Origin: Brachycybe producta
Lineage: Eukaryota; Arthropoda; Diplopoda; Playtdesmida; Andrognathidae
Direction: 5' to 3'
Assembly (NCBI GenBank): GCA_036925085.1
Contig: JAUPFP010000058.1
Location: forward strand, 372,001 to 436,000
DNA length: 64,000 nt
Each line of letters begins with the position of its first letter. Position 1 is the stretch's first letter. A model generated the notes under the pieces. It ran no database searches. It worked only from the letters and a program-made list of their open reading frames with translations, and had not been told where the DNA came from. The translations under genes and the position numbers were made by a program. Of this stretch, positions 23,973-35,110 are shown one piece after another.

Positions 23973-24176
23973 TGTTGAGACCAAATTCTTTGACCCAATT
24001 TAATTCAACCTTTTTTTAATACTCACCCTCCCCTTCACCTTAACCTTCAACACGTCACCCCTTTGTTTAAAGGAATGCGGATCTTGTACCATTTGACCAA
24101 AAACGAAATAAAGAATATTCATTCTGTTTTGTGACTTACTTGAAGCAAGTGTCTTCTTTTAATGTAAAATTCAACA
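23973..24176 (+). repeat. 3' LTR of the Copia element
   Basis: Same 204 bases as the 5' LTR, followed by the AAATA target duplication. Confidence 0.95.
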
Positions 24177-24333
24177 AAATAAGGCAGCTAGAAAAATGCG
24201 TTTTTTTCCTGTCGAAAGATACCTGGTTTGAGGTTATTTATTTTTTATTTTTGGTTTGGAATGCTAGTTTGAATTCTAAACTTTTAACCATGTTTTTTGA
24301 ATTCAAAACTCGGTTATTCTTTCGATTACCAGC

Positions 24334-24710
24334 CACTTAGCCTTTATGCAGGAGATTGTGTAACTTTTTGCCTTATTTCGCGCCTATGGCGCAACTAATA
24401 TAACACCTCCACATCCTTAGATTAGAGGCTACAGTGGCTGCTGATCGAAAAAATACCCAAAAACTTATTAAACTGATTAAGTGCCATTTCCAACAAACGT
24501 CAAACGGAAGAAGCACCAAATTTAACAAATGTCAAACTGAATAAGCGCCAAACTGAACAAAACCCAAACTGAAAAAGCGCCAAATTTAACAAATGTCAAA
24601 TTGAACATGAAAAGTCTGAATAAATTGCCAAACTGAACAAGCGCCAAGTTGTTAGCAATTTATTCAGTTTGGCACTTGTTCCATTTGATGGTGCTTCAAT
24701 CTGGCGCCTA
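24334..24710. repeat. Repeat F copy and AAACTGAACAAGCGCC short repeats
   Basis: 24334-24440 carries AGCCACTTAGCCTTTATGCA and its inverted partner GAGGCTACAGTGGCT, as in the copies at 44494 and 53755. From about 24475 to 24695 imperfect units like CAAACTGAACAAGCGCCAA repeat and are met by an inverted ATTCAGTTTGGCACTTG. Confidence 0.65.
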
Positions 24711-25178
24711 GAATAGCTCCACCAATCAAATACAATATATTGTTTTTATATGTTGTACAGGTAGAAAGACAAAATGAGAATAATTATGTGAAAAGAGGGG
24801 ACACAATGAGGTGGAGGAAAAGAATAAAAATGCCTGAAAAGTGGACCACATTTAGGCCTGCAACCATGCAAGAAAGGAAAAACCTTCAACAAGGGGGTTG
24901 GTTATGTCACTTTTTTATGAGCTTGTTAAAAAATAAAAGGGTAATTTCCGAAGTATTTTTTTTGTTGTTGTTTTAACCATAAAGTGAAAGCCAAAACCGA
25001 TAACAGACACAGACAAAAAAAACCGGCAACAACATCAGCCCATTGTCTTGACTTAGAAAAAGACAAAGAAAGAAAAACCTGGAATAATAACACACATACT
25101 GGATGGCCTGTAATGGAGTCATGGAAGTCATTTGTACAGGATATGGATGGATGGATCATGGGAGAGTTTGGATCTTTT

Positions 25179-25180
<2 letters not shown>

Positions 25181-25223
<43 letters not shown>

Positions 25224-25231
25224 TCTCTCTC
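25181..25231. repeat. (CT)n microsatellite
   Basis: About 25 CT units with a single interruption. The DNA around it (24711-25989) shows no gene. Confidence 0.95.
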
Positions 25232-25989
25232 AATCTAACTACCTGTAAAATTTAGCTACAGGCAAGTATCAGAGACAAACAATAACAACTGAGGGAGGGC
25301 ATTCCATTGCAGGTCATCACGCATGCGTACTTGATTACAAATATTATTTTGTAAATATGTTTTTTTTTAAATATTAGGTTGTAATGATGATTTTTCCTAA
25401 TCTTTTATTGAGGATCTATGTGGACCATGTAGATTGCAGGGGTCCCCACATCTGTTTTTTTTTTGTGAGGGGGGAGCATTAAACCAAATTTCAGTCCATT
25501 AAGATTATGACCCTACGGTTTGTATTAATGAAAATTTCAACTGTGGTGTTAGTGATGCAACTGGACATTTTGAGCTAATAGTGGTTATTTAGTAGTGCAA
25601 ACCAGACATTAATTCTAAGTGGTCCAAAGTGGACTCGGTGACAGTTTTTTTTGGTGTGTCTTTGTACTTAAAATGTCTGCACTTTTGTCTAAGAAAAATG
25701 TGCGGAAAAAAAATCGTCAATGTCCCCTAACGCTCATGTTTCCATTAGGTTAAAATAAATTTTGATTAGGTCAATTTTTAAAGAAAGTCATACTAAGCCT
25801 ATTACTTTAAAAAATGACCTAATCAAAATTAATTTTCACCTCAATTTTTTACTTATATGTTTTGACATCAACGTTTTATGAAAATAATTTTCAAACTGAC
25901 ATAATCAAAAATGTGATCATGAAACTGGATGATTATGTTTTATAAATACCTAATTTTCAAATTCTGGTCGTTTTGCGCGCGAAAACTCA

Positions 25990-26535
25990 AATGTTTCTTT
26001 TTAGAAACTAGAATTATAGCTAAATCACTTAATTATATTTTCATGTTGGATTTCTTTGAAAACAAATTTTTTTATGGACAAAGTTTTAAGTTTTAAAGTT
26101 TTCAAACTCGCATAAAAAAGCTTATTTTAAAATATATCAACATTCAGGGTTGCTACCCGTCCAATATTAAATTTGCCATCAGTGTCCAGTGTCCAGGACA
26201 GTATCTTTCCTGGATGCTAAATTGTCTAAGGAATATTATTTTGTGTAATTTGTGTTGGGGGGAAAAAATCGGATACAAAAATGATACCTTAAAAATGATA
26301 CATTTGTAATAGTTTTTATCTTTGGCATTGAATTCCTTGAATGATTAAATCAGGTTTTATGAAACAACAGAGTGATTTGGGGGTCTATCAGAGTTATTTC
26401 AATAAAATAATATTGGTATTTTAATCGATAGATCGATAATTTTCAATTTCAATATCTTGTCCAGGATTTACTATGTTCATTAGGTGGCGCAACCCTATCA
26501 ACATGAAATTACCATTAAGTGATTTGAGCTACCCT
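25990..26535. mobile_element. Foldback family D element interrupted by a hAT-type MITE (D2)
   Basis: The left half has TTTTTAGAAACTAGAATTATAGCT and the CATGTTG..TTTCTTTGAAAACAA block. The right half resumes at ATCAACATGAAATTACCATT and ends GTGATTTGAGCTACCC. The insertion point is marked by an 8-bp duplication of family D sequence. Confidence 0.75.
26144..26496. mobile_element. hAT-type MITE with 8-bp target duplication, nested in D2
   Basis: Ends (T)CAGGGTTGC and GCAACCCT are inverted. ATCAACAT flanks both sides (26136-26143 and 26497-26504) and belongs to the interrupted family D element. No transposase. Confidence 0.85.
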
Positions 26536-26686
26536 GTTCACAAGCATCTCTGCCGAGCACTAAAATTTCGTTTGCCCCGTCCTTTTATGAGCGTCAGACC
26601 AAATATCAACCAATTAGAAATTGAAAAGGGTTTGACATGTGAAACTTAATTTTAGTGCTGGACAGAGATGCCTGTCTCTTTTCTAG

Positions 26687-26892
26687 ACAGGCAATTAGAA
26701 ATCGGGACATACAGAAGTTGGTTCCGCCCCTTTTTATGACGACCGACAACTTCTAATTGGTTTGTTGTGTGGTTCGACGTTGAAAAGGGCGGAGCATGTG
26801 ACGTCAGACTACATAACCAACCAATTAGAATTGCCGGTCGTCATAAAAAGGGCGGAGCCAACTTCGGTATGTCCCGATTTCTAATTGCCTGG
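26687..26892. mobile_element. MITE family A, full-length copy with target duplication (A4)
   Basis: 206 bp starting ACAGGCAATTAGAAATCGGG and ending ATTTCTAATTGCCTGG. CTTTTCTAG is repeated exactly at 26678-26686 and 26893-26901. TGACGTCA at 26799-26806. Confidence 0.93.
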
Positions 26893-27441
26893 CTTTTCTA
26901 GTATCCAACAGACATTCAAAGTTATTCTTCATTTTGCACCTGAAAGACAGAAGAGTTGGAAAAAGCATTTACGCTTTTAAAACCATGAACATTTTTAAAT
27001 GCCTCGATCCACTGTGTGTTGTCCAAGTGAAGTAACATTTTGGCCTTTGAAAATATTTGAACCTATTCTTAAATTAAATTAAATCTTTCTTTAAAAACGT
27101 TTATTGAAATTACATTGCACTTGAAATTGTTCATTTTTTTATTACAAAGTAAAAAAATAACACATGGAACACTGAGGTGTGTATAGCTTTTATGTCCAAA
27201 ATATGGAATGACACCATTGAAATATATATATGTAAAATTTATTACATTTTACATTCAAATGGACATTTTTTTTCTCGTTCCAATTCAATTTTTATTCATT
27301 TTGTCCTAAGATATACATCTCTCTTTCTCAACCCATAGTCCAGTTTTTTTTTATTCGGATAAAAAATCTTTTAAACCATTTATTATTAATAAACAGGTTG
27401 TCGATTTTGAAGGTGTGTATGGTGTTTGATAGTGGTGGGGA

Positions 27442-27479
<38 letters not shown>

Positions 27480-28034
27480 TTGAAAACATATGAAATGTGG
27501 GTGCGGATATATAGGCCTACTTGTCTTTGGTCCAGTGCCCATTTCAATGCTGACCCAGTCCTTAAAAAATAGGGGAATTTTTTTTTAAAACATTTTTTTT
27601 TACTTTTCAGTACATTTTTTTTCTCTCTCTCTTTGTGATTGGTCTCGAATCATAAATTTGGTCAGTAAACCGTCTTTGGTCAGTATTGGACTACTTACTA
27701 AGACTACTACTTGTACATTTCTTTTCTTATTCTCTTGACAGGTCCAGTTTTTTAAGCTCAGGTTCTTCCTCCTTTTATTCTTTTCTTCCCTTTTTTTTGT
27801 TGAAAATTTTTACAGAAAATGTTTTTTGGACGTTGGGGGAGGGGGAAGAGGTGTTTGGGGGGTGTAAAGTATTGGGGGGGGGGGGGGGTAACATAGAGAG
27901 GGAGAAAAATACTTTTGACAACAAAAAAAATCATTTTTTTTACCCACAGTACCTTAAAATTATACATTTCGAATGATAATGTTTCAATTGACAAACATTA
28001 TTAAAGATAGACCTACTAATCTGGGGCCTCATTA
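26893..28034. other. Gene-free stretch with (GA)n and poly-G
   Basis: (GA)n at 27446-27478 and a run of 15 G at 27874-27888. No coding sequence is supported. Confidence 0.6.
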
Positions 28035-28333
28035 ATAGGGCTTGGATTTTTATGTAATATGTGTCTCAATCTGTAGCCTAAGGGCCAGTTGTGAAGTAAC
28101 AATCCTGTTTTGATTAACCAATAATTATGGGTTTTTTCAATAAGAAAAACCTAGTTAAAGGTTAGAACTCTTAGTTGACAACTAATAATAAGCAGACTTC
28201 TAGCCTCTAACCAACCTTTTTGTTTTAAAAAAAGCTTAATAGTTGCTCAAATGATGATGATTACTTCACAATTGGCACATGGGCCACAAATTGAGAAATA
28301 CTTGCTTGATATTGCATAAAAATTCGAGCCTAA
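28035..28333. mobile_element. Foldback family C element (C2)
   Basis: Begins TAGGGCTTGGATTTTTATGT and ends GCATAAAAATTCGAGCCTA. CTCATTA occurs on both sides (28028-28034, 28334-28340), consistent with a 7-8 bp target duplication. Internal arms as in C1. Confidence 0.87.
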
Positions 28334-28502
28334 CTCATTACGGAAAAAAGTCATAAATTATGACAAATCATACCTTATGATATTCCTGCTTGTGTGTGCT
28401 ATTATTTTATTACTATATTATGTTGTAAACAAGTAGTCAATGGACAAGTCATATGCCAATATTTTTCGCAATATTATGCACAATTTAATTTGCTTTTGTG
28501 AC

Positions 28503-28731
28503 CAGAGCCGTGCTGGGAAAATAATTTGGCCCTGGCATTATGAAGACATACCGGCCCACGTAATAGTAAGGAAAATCATAAAATCTTCTAGCTGGCCATC
28601 CCTACATTAGTATTCGAAAACCCGTAAAGCAACAAACACCCGGCTATACACAGTTGTACGAACAACCGGCCCAATTGAATACTGGCCCTTCTGGCATTTG
28701 CCCGAGCTGCCATATGGCTAGCACGCCTCTG
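28503..28731. mobile_element. hAT-type MITE with perfect 8-bp target duplication
   Basis: Ends CAGAGCCGTGCTGGG and CTAGCACGCCTCTG are inverted. TTTGTGAC is repeated exactly at 28495-28502 and 28732-28739. The interior holds GGCCC words but no frame. Confidence 0.93.
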
Positions 28732-29153
28732 TTTGTGACCATTAAAGGTTACGAGCTAGATAAGACAATTTCTGTAATTTCACTCCTGTTTTAACAGGTC
28801 GAATTACATAACTTCCTTAAAACAGTAATCTTTTCAGAATGAGGAGAATTAAAGTGCATTAGAATATTTGCATATAATTAAGTTAATTACATGTGCTTAA
28901 AATTAAAATCACAATTTTCTCAGAAAAAAAGTTTTATTCCCGAGTTTTCAAAATTGTTGTTTTCGTCACGATTTAACAATTATTATTTTTCAGTTTATTT
29001 TTTAATATTTTTGGAAAAAAATTTAGATTTTCGAATTTTTCTCTGCATTAATTAACATATTTGATCTACTCAATGTCATAATTTCTCCATATTAATAAAA
29101 AATAAGGAAATGCTATGAAACAATAAAATAAACAAAATTGCCTTGTATGGCGA

Positions 29154-29345
29154 AGCATACATTGAAAAGCATTTGCTTGATATTACATAAAAAATCTTAG
29201 CCCTAATTGAGAAGCATTTGCTTGATATTACATAAAAATCCGAGCACTAATTGAGAAGCCTTTGCTTGATATTACATAAAAATCTGAGCATACATTGAAA
29301 AGCATTTGCTTGATATTACATAAAAATCCGAGCACTAATTATGAA
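29154..29345. repeat. Four tandem copies of the family C terminus
   Basis: A unit of about 44 bp (ATTGAGAAGCATTTGCTTGA followed by TATTACATAAAAATCCGAGC) is repeated four times head to tail. The unit is the right terminal repeat of family C, here without the rest of the element. Confidence 0.88.
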
Positions 29346-29534
29346 GCATTAATTTTTTTATGTAATTTAAATTTAATGAATTGCATCAGTAATTTTATTA
29401 ATTAATAGATTAAGAACTTTATGCTCTTTTTTTTAAAGCAATAATCTTTTTATATTTCTTTCCAGCCATCAGAAATGTTCACCTCTCTCTCGAAAATAAT
29501 AAATATCCAGGTTTTAAACCTGGTATCCAGAAGG

Positions 29535-29718
29535 TATAAAAAGTTGGTCAACAACAAAAAAGAAACATTCTTGAGTCTGTGATTGGTCAATTTTAGTCTC
29601 CGCCTACTTGTCTTTGCATAACCTTATTCAGGTGTTGCATACAGGTATTACGTTTTGTTACCTGACTGTTTCCTTCCTACCTGTTTAACAAGAAGATGAA
29701 GTCGAGAGACGGAGGTGA
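29535..29718 (+). promoter_or_regulatory. Candidate promoter and first exon of the gene at 38.9 kb
   Basis: TATAAA at 29535-29540 is followed by an inverted CCAAT box (ATTGGTCAA, near 29582). An exon-like piece with ATG at 29696 then ends at a good donor, GGAG|GTGAGC. Joined to the acceptor at 38815, its frame would stop within about 11 codons, so it would be 5' leader rather than protein. A (CAC)n run follows. No RNA evidence is available, and the link to the downstream gene is a guess. Confidence 0.3.
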
Positions 29719-31319
29719 GCCAGTACTGAGCAACACCACCACCACCACCACCACCACCGCCAAACCAACCTTCCATTCACTTTAACTCACTCGACTAACT
29801 CTCTTCACCTCGCAGTTCCTTGATAATCTTTCATAAGTGTGATATATAACCTCAGTATATATATATATATATATATTTTTTTTTTAAAAAAATACCAAAA
29901 ATTGTAACTTTTTATAATGCCAAAAAGTGAATCAAAAATTATTTATTATATGAAAAATTTTTTTTGCTAATTTTCTGTTCGCGGTGTTTTGTGATTTTTT
30001 AAGGGACTAGAACAGACTGGACTTTGAAGGCCGAAAAAGCTCATTCGTTTTTGTTTGTTGCTCGCTCTCAACGTTTTTGTTTCAACTTTTTTTTTTTTGC
30101 AACCATAACGGGTTATGGTTTTTTTGTTGTCTTTTTCACCGCATTTAACCCTTTAGTTACCTCATGTAAGTTTTGCAAATTTTTTTTTCTTACAATTTTT
30201 CTTAATTTATTTTATACAGTTTTTTTGTATTTCTAATTTAGAAAATTCAGTGTCAGTCAATTTTACAAATTTGCTAATTAATGTGCTGATTTATCTCATC
30301 TGATTTTGGGTGGATTTTGTGTTTTCCCCTCGCACTTTGTCTAGTAAATTTGCGAAATTATTAATTTTCTAATTTTGAAACTAATATTTTCTTTTAAAAT
30401 GAAATTAATTAGTAAAGGAATTACAATACTGTAATTAAAAAGTGTTAATTAGGTTTTATTTTTTAATAAAAATTTAAGTCATTTTTGCAAATTCACTAGA
30501 CAATGTGCACATTTACAGCATAGCCCATTTGGATGGTTTTTCTCTGTGAATTGTCTAGTAAATTTACGAAATTATTGATTTTAAAGTTTTGAAACTTGGA
30601 TTTTTTTTTTTATTAAAATAAGATTAATTAGAAAAAGGAATTTACAATGCCGTAATTTTTCTAAAAGTGTCAATTAAATTATTTTTAACAAAAATATAAC
30701 AGTATAATTTTTATTTTATTTTAGAATTATTTCAGATTAATTTAAAAGAAAATAAAAGATTTCAAATTGTAAAAAATTGCAAGCTAGAATATAAATTGTC
30801 ATGATTGATTTTTAAAAGTTTGTTTGGTATATTTTATAATTTCTAATAATTTAAGAAGTGTTGCAAATAATACTTTATATTTTCTAAAATTGTTCTTTGA
30901 AAGAATTAACAACAATATGACGTCATATTTATTATTAGAAGTTGTTTTGTTTTAAATGAAAACTCTAATGACGTAATGCTTGAACAATGTGGTGGTCAGT
31001 AGTGGGCATTTGTCATTTGGTGGTTATTTTTCACATGGACAACACCCATGGCCATTTTTTGCCATTGCTCGTGACGCTCTTTCTCATCTAAAATAACCCT
31101 TTGTTCCCATTGTTCAGCACTTGTTTTATTCCATGAAGCTCAAAGGCTCAAATTCAAGAAAGAAACTTGGTATTTCAAGTCTGAATCCTCTCAAAGCAAG
31201 TTTCCAACATTAGAATTAAACATGATCTTCTTAAACATGATTTTCCTATATTGGATGGAACCCTGCTTGGAGGGTTAAAGTTAAAGTTGGGTTTTAAATT
31301 GGGTTGATTTTTAATTTTG
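29719..31319. other. Gene-free AT-rich stretch
   Basis: (CAC)n at 29734-29757, (TA)n near 29855-29876, and one isolated TGACGTCA at 30918-30925. Otherwise featureless; possibly intronic. Confidence 0.5.
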
Positions 31320-31530
31320 TCTTTCAGGTACAGTAGATGCAAAATTGAAGAGAAACTTGATAATGTTTTAGAAACTAGAAGGGTAACTCAATCCTTTAAG
31401 GACTTGGTTATGTTTTTAGAAACTAGAAGGGGTAGCTTAATCATCATATAAGGGTATTTTCATGTCTGTCTTTCAGGTGCAAATTGAATAATAAAAAATG
31501 ATTGTGTTTTAGAAACTAGAAGGGTAGCTA
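31320..31530. mobile_element. Foldback family D fragments (D3)
   Basis: The arm TTTTAGAAACTAGAAGGGTA occurs three times in the same direction (near 31366, 31413 and 31508) with shortened spacers, so this is a rearranged copy. Confidence 0.7.
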
Positions 31531-32791
31531 AATTCTAAGATTGAGGAGTTTTATTAAAAGTCAGTCAGCTTTTAATGAACCATTTTGAAATGGCATTTTT
31601 CTTCTTGTATCTGGGCCAAAATAGTGGCACGGTGCCGCACGGGGGTATAGTTTTATTAAAACATATATATATTTCTATTATTTTTCCTTCCTGAAACATT
31701 TTGTATTCTACATAATCACCAGGTGTTAGTTCAATTTCAGAGGCTGATTTTTTTCTATTCTCGTTTTTATCCTTGTATTAAAAATACATCTGTTTTATTA
31801 ATTCTCTCAATGTGTGTGTGTCTACTTGATATATTAATTAACATATAATATAGACGAGAAAAGGTTTTAAAACAGAACAAAAAATGTGACACAAACACTA
31901 ATTAACAAGAACAATATATTTCATTTGGTAATTATCCACCATTTGACACTTTTTTTGTTCAGAAAATAGGTAACGTAAAACAGGTAACAAATAACACTTA
32001 AGGTAACTGTTTTTTAATGATGATAAACCAAATTATGAACGAACAAATCAATAATTATGCTTAATTAATTCATAATTATGTTAATGAGTCATTTTTTTAA
32101 AAATAATTAGCGATTCTGTTATACGTTTAAAATGTAAGTATATTGAACGTAATAACTAATAAGCTAGTTTTGCTTTAGTAGCAACATATTTAAGTATAGA
32201 CATTATTATTATTATTATTATTATTATGTAAAATTATATTTTATGCTAATTAGTACTAATTATTGAAATGAACCAAGTTTAAATTTGCTCAAAATCTAAC
32301 TTTAAATTGTTTTATTTGTTAATAAATGGGAGTTAGATTTTGGACAAAGTTGTATTTTGACAAATTGAAATTAGCCAAAGCTTTGATTGGATAGCTGTTA
32401 CTTAATTATTGATAATTATAATTTATGGAAAGGGAAAATTAAATTTTTTCAACATCTATTAAATTAACCACTTTAGAACTCCTGTTTTGTCTCGAATTTT
32501 GACCTAATGAGAAATGGTCATAAGTTTTAAGTTTGGGAATGTTTTTTTTCCTCTAAACATACCGACAATAACAATGGTTATGAACTTTCTATATTGTTTG
32601 TGTTTTAGGAGCAACACAAAGCAGAAATTGAAAGTGTATTAAAAACTAGAAAGGTATGTGAATTGCCTAAAACACATAAAATGTTTTCTTAATTTTTCTT
32701 CTGAAAGACAGTATAACCATAGTTAAGGAAAAAGGCGTTTACACATTGAAACGACATTAAGTTACTGAAGTAAATAACTTTCAATGTAATG

Positions 32792-33086
32792 CCTAGTAAA
32801 CACACCTGATAATTTAAATGCATTTAAATAATAAACGTGTTCTACAGAGTTCTGTGAAGGACAAATAAACAATATGTCGTCGAATTCAATTTATTCAGTT
32901 AATAATCTGAAAATATTGAGTTAAATACTTAAATAAAATATATATATAAACTATTGATTTAATATTTCAATTTAAAATATTAGTAATAAAGTGAATTTTT
33001 ATTTGGTTCGTGTCCTTAACTGGATTCCGTATAATCACCTAAACACATTTAAAGTGAATTCATTTAACTCATGTGTGAGTACAAGG
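32792..33086 (+). mobile_element. MITE family B, full-length copy (B5)
   Basis: CCTAGTAAACACACCTGATA at the left and GTGTGAGTACAAGG at the right; interior blocks as in other copies. A family D fragment lies just upstream (about 32610-32700), and (ATT)n lies at 32203-32226. Confidence 0.88.
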
Positions 33087-33601
33087 TCTAATTAATGATG
33101 GCATCAAACATTAGAGTTAATCCTATATTTTAAAGTCTTTAGTGAAATTATAATTATTTATATTGAAAACTAATTGAATATGTAATATAAATTTTATATT
33201 TTTCAAAATGTAAATATTTGTTTAATTTTAAGCTAAATTAGATATTCAATTATAAAATAAGAAAGAAAAAAAATACTTCATTTTTGGAATAAACCATGTT
33301 TTATTTCAATATATATATTTTAGACAGTGACCCTCAACTGAGTAACAATTTGCATAAATTACTGATTTCATAATATTTTGATTGTCTGTCCCACATATTG
33401 TTTGTAATACACACATTATAAAATAAGAAACATTTCTTGGAACTTATTTTAAACAAAGAGAACAACAAGTGGCTGCTGTTTGATGGCTATTGTTGTTTAT
33501 TATTTCAAATTCACAATTCAAAAAGCAAGGTTTTTTCTTCTATTTAGCCTACTTTTCTGTAGACCTAACTCCCCTTCTCCCCATTTTTTCTTCCCACCTT
33601 T

Positions 33602-33626
33602 CCCCCCCCCCCCCCCCCCCCCCCCC
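33602..33626. repeat. Poly-C run of 25
   Basis: Twenty-five consecutive C residues within a pyrimidine-rich stretch. The flanking 33087-34774 is AT-rich and without coding signal. Confidence 0.9.
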
Positions 33627-34774
33627 TCCACCTCACTCTTTGTAAACGTTTTCAGGTAAACGACTTTTTGTTTTTTTATTTTGGTTGTTTACTTCAAATG
33701 TGTGTCTGTCAGAAATACAATGCAAAAACCAAAAAAAAACGTTCCATATTTATTTGTAACAGTATTGAGCCGGAAAAAAAAGCAAACTTTGTAACCTAAT
33801 TTAAAGTTGTCTTTTATTATTTTTCAACAATTTGGCTTTCAGATTTCCTTTTTTTTATTATAAAAAAAAGGTTATAACTTATATATATATATATAATATA
33901 TAAAGGTGCATTAAACGTGTAATTGATGTTTTACATGATGAGTACACAAATTAGATCAAAGTAACAGATTGCCCATTTTATGGCAAAGTTTGTTCAATTT
34001 TAAAGTTTTAAAGTATTGGTTTGAAATGTACATAATTATCAATCATTAAGGCCAAAAGTTTGCTTAAAAACCACATAAATTACGGTTACGATCCTTTCTG
34101 GAATATGTTATAATCCAAAATTAAAAAAATGCATAAAATGTACAAATTGCGTAATTTTTGAAAATTTGCATAATTTAATTTATATATTTTTTTTTAAAAT
34201 GCTCAGAAAAAAATTTACGAAGGGTTTTGTATTTTCTGTTATTACTTCTGATGATTGTAGCTATTAATTGCTTTAATTTGGTATAATACTTATATTTTTA
34301 TTTTCGTAAAATGAACAATTTTCTTGCATATTTTTCATTTTTTAATGGTAGTTTATTTTCTATTTGCAGAAAACGTACAATTTCTAAAAACAATTCGCAC
34401 ATTTCTGAAGTTTTATGGACCAAAAATTACAAATATATAATATTTGCTAACCATAGTTAAATGTCTTGAAGCAATTAAACTACTTTGTAGTAATAAATTA
34501 GGTTCAACTAAGCAAACAAAAAGTGGGTAAAAGTAGTAAAATTACAGTAGTTAATAATTATTATTCAACAAGTTAACTATACCACCAATAGAAGTTTATT
34601 TTTAAACTACATTTTTAAAAAGTAACAATCACGGTTAATTTTGCATAAACTATTTATGGTAGTTTTTCTATTTTTCAAAATGTCGTAAAAAGTTTATTTT
34701 AAAAGATTATTAAATTCGATTGCTGAAAATTCTGGTTGTAAACTTTGAATGTTTTACTTTTTCTCTGCACTTTT

Positions 34775-35110
34775 GGTGATTTTAAAGTGTAAACGGGGCC
34801 TCTCGAACTCATAATGATTCTGTCTTTCAGGTGAAAAATAAAGAGAAACTTGAATATGTTTTAAAAACTAGAAGGGTAGCTCAACCAGATAAGGATATTT
34901 TCATGTTAATATTTTTCAAAATAAGCTTTTTATGCGAGTTTGAATTTGACCCAACTTAACAGATGATATTGTTTAATATTTGTTTCTAGAAAGTTTATTT
35001 TGAAAAGTATCAACATAAAAATATCCTTAACTGATTGAATTACCCTTCTAGTTTGTAAAAATATATTCAGTATTCTCTCCATTTTTCTTCTGAAAGACAA
35101 AAATATTCAA
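34775..35110. mobile_element. Foldback family D element (D4)
   Basis: Left arm TTTTAAAAACTAGAAGGGTA with the CATGTTAATATTTTTCAAAA block, a spacer with GACCCAACTT, then the mirrored arm AAAAGTATCAACAT..TACCCTTCTAGTTTGT. Confidence 0.8.

Larger units (their letters stand above)
19206..24176 (+). mobile_element. Complete Ty1/Copia LTR retrotransposon
   Basis: A 4971-bp element with two 204-bp LTRs that I read as identical base for base, flanked by the 5-bp duplication AAATA (19201-19205 and 24177-24181). The order is LTR, primer site, 0.46-kb leader, a single gag-pol frame, purine tract, LTR. Identical LTRs and an intact frame indicate a recent insertion. Domain order protease, integrase, reverse transcriptase, RNase H is diagnostic of Copia rather than Gypsy elements. 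Confidence 0.97.

Noticed and set aside
24131..24340. 69-codon frame after the Copia ORF
   Set aside because: Begins in the 3' LTR and runs into AT-rich flank; no relation to element proteins.
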